NCBI GenBank assembly: GCA_963575745.1
Contig: CAUYUJ010000692.1
Span: forward strand, 1 to 64,000
Source: Prorocentrum cordatum
Taxonomy: Eukaryota; Sar; Dinophyceae; Prorocentrales; Prorocentraceae
DNA: 64,000 nucleotides
Reading direction: 5' to 3'
In this document: positions 57,559-64,000 of the stretch, in pieces
Layout: each line of letters starts with the position of its first letter
Position numbering within the stretch: position 1 is the first letter of the stretch
Translations under genes and position numbers: made by a program
The notes under the pieces: model-generated
Seen by the model: the letters and a program-made list of their open reading frames with translations, nothing else
Told to the model about the DNA's origin: nothing
Databases searched by the model: none

Positions 57559-57603
57559 CTGAAGCTATTTTGGCTTAATCCGCCGTAGTTATTTTGGCTC
57601 AAG
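57559..57603 (+). other. Tandem spliced-leader relics
   Basis: 57583-57603 (CCGTAGTT then ATTTTGGCTCAAG) equals the 21-base dinoflagellate SL core at 19 positions. 24 bases upstream, 57559-57579 (CTGAAGCTATTTTGGCTTAA) matches at 16 of 21. Tandem relics are expected when an SL-bearing retrocopy is itself trans-spliced and copied again. Confidence 0.75.
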
Positions 57604-57840
57604 CCTCTGCGCGGCGGCCACGGGGACGCGGCAGCAGCAGCATCAGTCTGGGTCGGTTTTTGAGGGCGGGTACATTGAAGTGTTTCCAGGTCGTGCTCTC
57701 GCGAGCCGATTCTCCCTCCCTCGGGCCGCGCCGGATGGCCCTCGCGCGCCGTGGCGCACGAAGGCACGCGCTGGTCGCACTCGCCGGGGCGGCCGCTGCC
57801 AAGAGCGGAATTCCCTGGGCCGGCTGGTGGGCTTTCCAGG
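57604..57840 (+). other. Sequence downstream of the SL relics
   Basis: Would be the 5' part of the retroposed transcript. It has overlapping frames but no recognised protein before the CAT microsatellite. Confidence 0.35.
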
Positions 57841-57934
<94 letters not shown>

Positions 57935-58065
57935 CCATCACCATCACCATCATCATCATCATCCTCATCATCATCATCATCCTCATCATCATCATCATCA
58001 TGTTCATCATCAAGAGCAGCAGCATCATCAGCATCAGCATCATCATCAGGATCGTCATCACCAGT
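57841..58065 (+). repeat. (CAT)n microsatellite
   Basis: About 110 bp of pure CAT, then imperfect. Confidence 0.95.
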
Positions 58066-58094
58066 TGACACTTTTAGCGTTTTAGTCAAGCGTC

Positions 58095-59332
58095 TTCGCC
58101 GTGCGTCTGGAGTCTCGATCAACTGTGCCGAGGCTGTTACCATCACCATTAAAGGTGGACAGAGAAACCGCCTTTCAGAAGTTCTTGGAGCAGGGTCTAG
58201 ACGCTACAGACTTTAGGATGTTAGATATCTGGGTGTAGTGATTGACCGCTCTGCCGAATACCGCTCATGGCGCGTTCCGTCCAGCAAGGGACTCGTGCAT
58301 GTAGAATCAAGGCTGCTTGACTACCTCTGCCGAGTTTGATCGCCAGACTTAACTCCGTAGGAACATCGGTGCTGCTGTATGTTGGTCAATCCTTTCCTGT
58401 TTGTCGTGAAGTTCGTGCTGCCTATCACGAAGCAGGTCAACTACTCATTCACTGTCCGAGATTATCTATCCCACACCTTACCTTCTTAAGTTTGATTATT
58501 TGATTATCTGCAGTTGCGGCCAGGGCTCCGTGATTTAGAATGCGAAGTCATAGCATCTATGTATTGCTGTGCTTTGAAGGCTACCGCCTTCCACCGCCTG
58601 GTTTACCTCTTTGATGAGCTGTCGGGGGAGGGAGATTACGTCGTGGCCTACAGGTTCCAGCATATGTTCGGGCACTCGATAAGATTTTGTTTCCACGAAA
58701 GCGTAGAAACTCTGTCTAGTAGCCCTGGGGTCCCTGTAGACTACTGGAATGACTCGTTTTCAGAGGTCTGTGTGCAAGCATTTGTTTAAGCTGGACTACA
58801 GACATGTTGGCGAGTCCCTGGCCCCGCGAATTAAGTACTTTGATTTAGAGCGGTCGCCGCAAGAACTGGACACTGCTTTGATTCGTGTCGGGCGGGCTGT
58901 CAAGAAGTTGTCCCCTTTTTTCCTTTAGTCTCCGCCTTAAATGCGTGGACGAATAGCTGGAATACTGCCGCTCGCTATGGTGACTTCGCTGCACGCTGTA
59001 TACATGGTTGTGGCACCCTTGAGAGTGACTCTATCAAACATTACCTTCGTTATTCACGCATTTTAGTATGCGTTCGCTCGCTGCTGCCCATGCTCCCCAC
59101 GTGGTGGGAGTCTGCCTCGTTCACCTGTGCCCCTGGCCTTGCCGCGCAACGCATTGCCATGTCTGGTTCTTTGCTCTCATTGTACATTGCCACCGATGTG
59201 ATCCATGCTGCTTTTAACTCACTGCACGCCCGAGATCTCGATTCGAGAAATGTCGCCTCCTCACTGGTGCATGTTCGAGACAGGGCCCTGATCCGGAAGT
59301 TCGGCCGAGTTCGGCTGCTCGTCGCCACGTGA
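58095..59332 (+). pseudogene. LINE (non-LTR retrotransposon) ORF2 3' end, degenerate
   Basis: Pieces of the C-terminal part of a reverse-transcriptase ORF in order: AVTITIKGGQRNRLSEVLGA, then after a frame change DVRYLGVVIDRSAEYRSWR (58217, the YLGV.I motif that follows the RT palm and thumb), then ECEVIASMYCCALKATAFHR (58514-58789), then PRIKYFDLERSPQELDTALI, then NAWTNSWNTAARYGDFAARC then IHGCGTLESDSIKHYLRYSR (58940 onward), a Cys/His tail of the C..GC…DS..HYL.C type with the last Cys replaced, running to TGA 59330. Several stops and frame changes; the YADD-bearing RT core is missing, as in a 5'-truncated LINE copy. Confidence 0.6.
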
Positions 59333-59354
59333 CGACGCAGGACTGCCCGTGGGG

Positions 59355-59598
59355 GGGAGTCCGTTTCATGATCATGATCATCAGCATCAGCAGCAGCAGC
59401 AGCATCATCATCATCATCATCACAAACATCGTCAGCGCCACAACCATGATCATCATCACCATCATCGTCGCCATCATCATCATCCTCATCAACATCCTGA
59501 TTGTCATCACCATGACTGTCATCACCGGCATCATCATCACCATCGTCACCACCACCATAAGCATCGTCCTCATCATAGCCACCACTATCATCACCATC

Positions 59599-59638
<40 letters not shown>

Positions 59639-59830
59639 CCACCATCGCCACCCCCATCATCATCATCATCATCATCATCATCACTTTGATCATTCGCATC
59701 GTCATCACATTCGTCGTCATCGCTGCCATCACCACCATCATCATCTTCATCGTCATCATCACCACCATCATCATCGTTGACCATCATCACGATACTCCGT
59801 TTCGTCCTCCTCCCCCTCATCATCGTCATC
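59355..59830 (+). repeat. (CAT)n microsatellite, long imperfect
   Basis: CAT/CAC/CGT run of about 475 bp directly 3' of the LINE relic. Confidence 0.95.
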
Positions 59831-60429
59831 ATCACCATGAACCCTGGAGGGCACCCTAAGAAGTGGGGTGTCGGGCCAAAGCGCCCCTTGGCGGAGGCGG
59901 GGACCGCTGTGCCTTCGGGGCACAAGCCCCCGCAACTGGGATGGCCCCCAAAGCGGTGGTCCCCTTTCCAGGGGGCTTCCGGCCACGCAGTCTCCCACGG
60001 GAGCCTGGCTTCCCAGCCCGGTGTCGCCCGTGGGAGTCGTGTGCCAGGGGGGTCCGTCTGCCCCCCGTCGTGTCGTCGCCGTCGCTGTCGCGTCTGTCGT
60101 GTCGTGGCGGGCCCCTGGGGTGGGTGGCGTGGGTTTGGTGTTGCCTGGCCCCTGCCCGTTCTGTCGGTGGTCGGGTGCTTCCGGCCGGCAAAACGGGTCG
60201 GGTGAATTGGCTTGCCATTCCCATGCCGCCCGCTTGCGGGGGCCCCGCCCGCGCCGTGAGCGCCCCGCGGCCCGCGGCGCGCCGCGGCCGCGGTGGCGCG
60301 CGCGGCGCCCCTGGGCATGCTCGCCCGCGCCCTGTTCGGCGTCTCGTTTTACCCCTTGCGGGCAAAAATCACCATTCTCGTAATGGTCAGATTCGCCATC
60401 ATCGTCGGCGTTAAACGTCATCTGCCGCA
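59831..60429. other. No gene seen
   Basis: GC-rich. Overlapping frames on both strands without domains. Confidence 0.4.
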
Positions 60430-60650
60430 TCAGCATCAGCACCGCCGTCACCGACGTCAGCATCAGCATCCGTGCCTGGTCGTCATCTTCGTCATCATCG
60501 TTAAAGTCGTCGTCAGTGCCGTCGTCCTCGTCATCGTCGTCGTCGCCGTCGCGGTCGTCGTCGTCGTCGATGCCCTCTTGGTAGTCGCGGTCGCGGTCGT
60601 GGTCGCGATCGTCGTCGTCGCTGTCTTCAACCTGATCCGCCTCCTCGGCC
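60430..60650 (+). repeat. (GTC)n-rich microsatellite
   Basis: CGTCATCGTCGTC-type imperfect trinucleotide repeat. Confidence 0.8.
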
Positions 60651-61008
60651 CGTCCGCGCCCACCTCGCCGCCGCCTGCGCCGCCCGCGCGGGCCCGCGGC
60701 CCCTCCCTCGCCCCGCCTGCGCGCGCTGCTGGCGCGCGGAAGCGCCTCCCGCCCGACGGCCCGAGTTTTTTTTTGTACGTGTCCCCTCGCCGCGCCGAAC
60801 CCCCTCGCATCCGACGCTGCAAAGGGAAAGTGAAAGATAGGGAAAAGTCGCGACCAGAACCCCGGACTCCAGTTTCCCGCGCCATTCTTCGAACCAGATC
60901 GATCGGCGAGGGCCCAAGGTCCCCAAACTCGGCGAACGCGCCCGGCGAGACAAAATTGCAGCGCCAAGACCTAAGGGCCCACCTGTCCGACGCCGCGCTC
61001 TCCGCCGC

Positions 61009-61117
61009 CATGCTGGCCGCCTTCGCCCCCGCTGGCTTCCCCGTCAGCGCGGCGCCGGCGCCGGGCCTGCGCGGCGCGGGGAAGGGCTGGGCGCGAGGGG
61101 CCTTAGGACCTCCCTAG
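61009..61117 (+). CDS. Possible first exon or targeting peptide (weak)
   Basis: MLAAFAPAGFPVSAAPAPGL then RGAGKGW, with hydrophobic Ala/Pro residues followed by basic ones, would suit a signal or transit peptide, but it stops after 36 codons and no following exon was found. Confidence 0.15.
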
Positions 61118-61148
61118 GAATCCTGAGGATTCCATTGGATCCTAAGGC
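61098..61148. repeat. 51-bp palindrome
   Basis: GGCCTTAGGA at the left end pairs with TCCTAAGGCC at the right, and GGAATCCT pairs with AGGATTCC inside. It adjoins the 140-bp dispersed repeat. Confidence 0.75.
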
Positions 61149-61290
61149 CGTTGCCACTGCGACTGTCATTGCGAATGCGACTGCGACTGCGAGAACAGCA
61201 TAATTCTACAACTGGATTCTCACCTGAATCTTAAGGAGAATGCTTCCAGTTATGCTTATACACATCGCTGTTCGGTTGCTTTGCCGGGGT
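61149..61290. repeat. Dispersed 140-bp repeat (partner at 16290)
   Basis: Second copy of the repeat at 16290-16430, same orientation, few differences. The copies diverge abruptly at GGTTGCTTTGCCGGG. Confidence 0.85.
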
Positions 61291-62130
61291 ATTTTTTTTA
61301 AGAACGCGAGCGTGCCTGAAAAGAAGGCCTTGGGCCCGAGCCTTTTCCGTGGAAAAAATCACTGTCGCAAACCGATCACCCCGCCGCATGGCATAGGAAC
61401 AGGGGAGGGAAGGGACGGAGGGGAAATGATGGAGGAGGAGGATGAACACGAGGATGAGGAGGAAGAACAGGAGGAGGATGAGGAGGAGGAGGAGGAGGGA
61501 GGAGGAGGAAAAAGGGATTGTTCTTAATATGAAACTTCCGCCTGAGACATTTTCCGATAAGTGAGATGTTGGAGGTCGGTCGTCAGATATCCGACATGGT
61601 GGGGGTCGTTTCGCTTGGGACATCTCACACAATGGAAATGCTGGAGGAGTTGCCCTTCGTGGTTTGCAAACAACGAGGCTTTCGCCATCATGCGAATGAT
61701 ACATCGGTCTTCGGATATTCAACATGGTGCGGGGGGGGGTCGCCTGAGTGTTCTCGCGAGTTGTTTGACGACGTTGGTTCTCAATTATTTAGCTTTCGTA
61801 TGATGACAGTGGGAGTCGGAAGAGGAGGACGAGGAGGAGGGAGGTGGGAGGTGGTAAGAGGGAGGAGGGCGGAGGGAGGATGAGGAATAGGTAGAAGGAG
61901 GAGGAGGAGGAGGAGGAGGAGGAGGAGGAGACGGGAGGGGGAGAGGAGGAGGAGGAGGAGGAGGAAAAGGAGGAGAGGAGGAGGAGGAGGAGGAGAGGAG
62001 GAGGAGGAGGAGGAGGAGGAGGAGGGAAGAGAAGGGAGGAGGAGGAGGAGAGAGGAGGAGGAGGAGGGAGGAGGAGGAGGAGGAGGAGGAGGAGGAGGAG
62101 GAGGAGGAGGAGGAGGAGGAGGAGGAGGAC
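61291..62130. repeat. Spacer with two (GGA)n tracts
   Basis: GGA runs at 61430-61515 and 61820-62130. Between them, 61520-61810 is mixed sequence with a short internal echo (TCCGATAAGTGAGAT, TCCGACATGG) but no gene. Confidence 0.7.
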
Positions 62131-62342
62131 AAGCGAGGCACGGGGCGGGGATGGTGGCGCAGCCGGCGCTCAGGAGCGCGACCTCGAGCCCCACGTTCTC
62201 CCGCGGCGCCGCGGCGAGGCGCGGCGGCGACCCCCAGGCGCGCCCCCCCCCCCTGGAGGGGGGGAGGTGGGGGGAGGCTTCTCCGGAGGTCGTCATCCAG
62301 GCGGTCTTCGGGGCTCGGGAGGCGAGGGTCAATGCTTAACGG

Positions 62343-62507
62343 GCGAATAACGGTATAAAATAAACTTTTTCGCTGTCGGGGGCGCCTGTCCCTGGGCGGC
62401 TGGAAAGTTTCTACCCTTACGGTGGCACCGTAGGGGTATGAAATTTCCAGCCGCCCAGGGACAGGCGCCCCCGACAGCGAAAAAGTTTATCTTATACCGT
62501 TCTTCGC
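62343..62507. repeat. 165-bp near-perfect palindrome (foldback element)
   Basis: Two 82-bp arms around base 62425 match at 76 positions. A continuous perfect stretch of about 47 bp runs from ATAAACTTTTTCGC through GGGCGGCTGGAAA. The loop is one base (ACGGTG-G-CACCGT). It lies between GC-rich unique sequences and encodes nothing. It could be a foldback transposon, an introner-type insert or an assembly hairpin. Confidence 0.9.
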
Positions 62508-63060
62508 TCGCTGAAATGCGCGAGCTCAGGAGACGGGGGGCGATGCTGGCGGCGGGTACGATGGTTTCTGCGCTGCCTCCGCGCCCTCCTGGGGTCCGTC
62601 TCGGCCCGTCCTGGGGCCCACAGGGAGCAGGCCGCGCCGGCTCCGCGTGAGAGTGGCCCTTCGACGGAGCGACCGTGGGTGCCGTGCTCTCGAGGGCTCA
62701 AGAGACGGGGGTCAGTGCAAACGGGGGTTAGCCAGAGTGCCGGATCTCGCAGGAGCCTGCTGGATCCTGCAGGATCCTGCAAGGCCTGACTGGCCCGGGT
62801 CTGGACTGATCCGGGTCAGCAGATTCCCGAGGTCCGCGCGCATGTCGGTCGCCGAGGGCGGCCAGGGACCCAGATCCTCTTGCGTCATCAGAGAGTCATG
62901 ACGGAGGTTTTTCCAAAGTGGTCCCGTCAGCAGCTCCAAAGTGGCTTCTACAACTACAGGATGAGAAGCAATCCTGGGCACGCCGTGTGTTGGTGTGGGA
63001 GCCCGCTGGAAGGGCGCGGCGAGCAGCGCGAGCCGGATTCAGATGGGTCGATGTTTCACC
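62508..63060. other. No gene seen
   Basis: Mixed GC-rich sequence. CGGGTCTGGACTGATCCGGGTCAG and similar short inverted words occur near 62800. A short direct echo (GAGACGGGGG near 62529 and 62702). No supported coding frame. Confidence 0.4.
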
Positions 63061-63220
63061 ACCCACCAAACCACTCCAACCCAACCCGAAGGCTCAGATT
63101 TACCCTCGATTTCCAGTGGGGGGGGGGGGTCGGGAAACATCGAGAAAACACATGTGGAACCCTTACCCCCCCCAACCCGAAATTCGGGTCTTCAGGTTGG
63201 GCTGGGGTGGTCTGGTAGGT
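63061..63220. mobile_element. 160-bp element with imperfect 32-bp terminal inverted repeats
   Basis: ACCCACCAAACCACTCCAAC at the left end (arm 63061-63092) pairs with 63188-63220 (TTCAGGTTGGGCTGGGGTGG, TCTGGTAGGT) with about six mismatches. The interior contains a G run (63118-63128). MITE-like. Confidence 0.55.
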
Positions 63221-63705
63221 AGCCAATGTTGGGTCATTCGCTACAGTGCAGGAGAGAGCTGCGAGAAGACGCGAGAGAGATGACACGGTGGATGCAGCCG
63301 AGGCTCCGCCGCGCGGCCCGCTTGGGGACGGCCTCCGGCCGACGCGCGCGTCAGGCAGTCAGTCGTTGGTTCGTAATTTCCGCTCTGCTGAAGGGGCCCT
63401 GGGACACACAAATGAATACACACAAATAAAAATATCCCCCATATTTTCCCATGTCTTCTGGGTTTTTGTCTTCCCGCCCAACTCCCATGTTTTCCCATAT
63501 TCTCTGGGGAATCGAGGATTAATTGTGTCTGTGTGTTTCTTTTCCTCCTGATCTACTCCTTCTTCGGGAAGTGTCCCACCCCACCAGCGCCGGCAGGCGC
63601 CAGGAGGCGTCAAGAGAACCACTGCGTGCAGCTGGCTCCTGTGACATCCGCGCCACTCCCCTCCGAGAAGAGGGGGGTTTAGGACTAGGTATTGGCGTGT
63701 GTATG
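63221..63705. other. No gene seen
   Basis: Two short inverted or direct echoes (CCCATGTTTTCCCATATTCT with CCCATATTTTCCCATGTCTT, 63438 and 63482). No gene. Confidence 0.4.
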
Positions 63706-63710
63706 CGTGT

Positions 63711-63779
<69 letters not shown>
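63706..63779 (+). repeat. (TG)n microsatellite
   Basis: About 36 uninterrupted TG units. Confidence 0.98.
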
Positions 63780-63782
<3 letters not shown>

Positions 63783-64000
63783 CGTGTGTGGACATCGCGG
63801 CTGGGGCCACGAGATCTCTCCGATCCCACGGCCTTCCCTTCTCCTTCCTCTCGGTGCGTCCCCTGGGTCCCGTGGCCCCACCCCCTCGTCGGCGCACGCG
63901 CCTCGGGCCGAGATGCGCCAGCCTGGCCGCCTCCTGCTGGCCCCCCCCCGGCGGCGCACCTGGGTTCGGGGGTGGGCCTTCGTCGCAGGCACCGCCCGCG

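Noticed and set aside
59050-60967. Minus-strand ORFs with long Asp runs (acidic protein)
   Set aside because: Translation of CAT and GTC microsatellites, antisense to the LINE relic.
62682-62702. A 21-base SL-like string beginning CCGT and ending GGCTCAAG
   Set aside because: Only 13 of 21 positions match, and the flanking sequence echoes 62519-62530, so a local duplication explains it better.

Overview
The window looks like nuclear DNA of a dinoflagellate. The evidence is: GC-rich, repeat-dominated sequence; genes in same-strand clusters; degenerate copies of the dinoflagellate spliced leader (SL) fixed in the genome just upstream of several genes; a degenerate gag of the LTR-retrotransposon type common in dinoflagellates; a LINE 3' end; and introns built from simple sequence or from terminal inverted repeats. 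Genus cannot be fixed from sequence alone.

Layout. 1-302 (+) is the 3' end of 'family A', which ends in a PHD-type zinc finger. 1125-2338 is a palindromic 43-bp satellite. 2342-7233 (+) is a multi-exon gene of an unrecognised 'family B'. 8112-8453 (+) encodes a small secreted Cys-rich protein. 8454-20760 is almost all repeats: inverted-repeat elements, CCG/poly-T composite elements and three tandem arrays. 20762-22770 (+) is a retrotransposon gag with frame breaks. 23-30 kb is GC-rich satellite. 29960-34787 (+) is a frame-broken coding region with a probable RNA 2'-phosphotransferase (KptA/TRPT1)-like domain. 37858-52512 is a minus-strand cluster read A (52512-47533), then a cytosine-5 DNA methyltransferase (44399-42021), then B (41344-37858). 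53-57 kb is segmental duplications. 57.5-59.3 kb holds a tandem SL relic and a LINE relic. 59.3-64 kb is microsatellites, a 165-bp palindrome and a terminal-inverted-repeat element.

The most interesting pattern is the pairing of families A and B. The order A then B occurs twice, once per strand, facing each other across about 30 kb. In the minus-strand copy a methyltransferase gene lies between them. All three minus-strand genes have an SL relic 33-88 bases upstream of the start codon. This suggests that each descends from a reverse-transcribed, trans-spliced mRNA. A and B carry introns and hairpin-forming insertions, whereas the methyltransferase is one uninterrupted ORF. Family A resembles hAT-type transposases, so the A-methyltransferase-B set could be a mobile or domesticated cassette; this is inference.

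Limits. Exon boundaries are given only where reading frame and splice signals agree. Several regions show single-base frame breaks that could be decay or uncorrected long-read errors. No tRNA, rRNA or CRISPR was seen. Homology statements rest on motif recognition and memory of families, not on searches.
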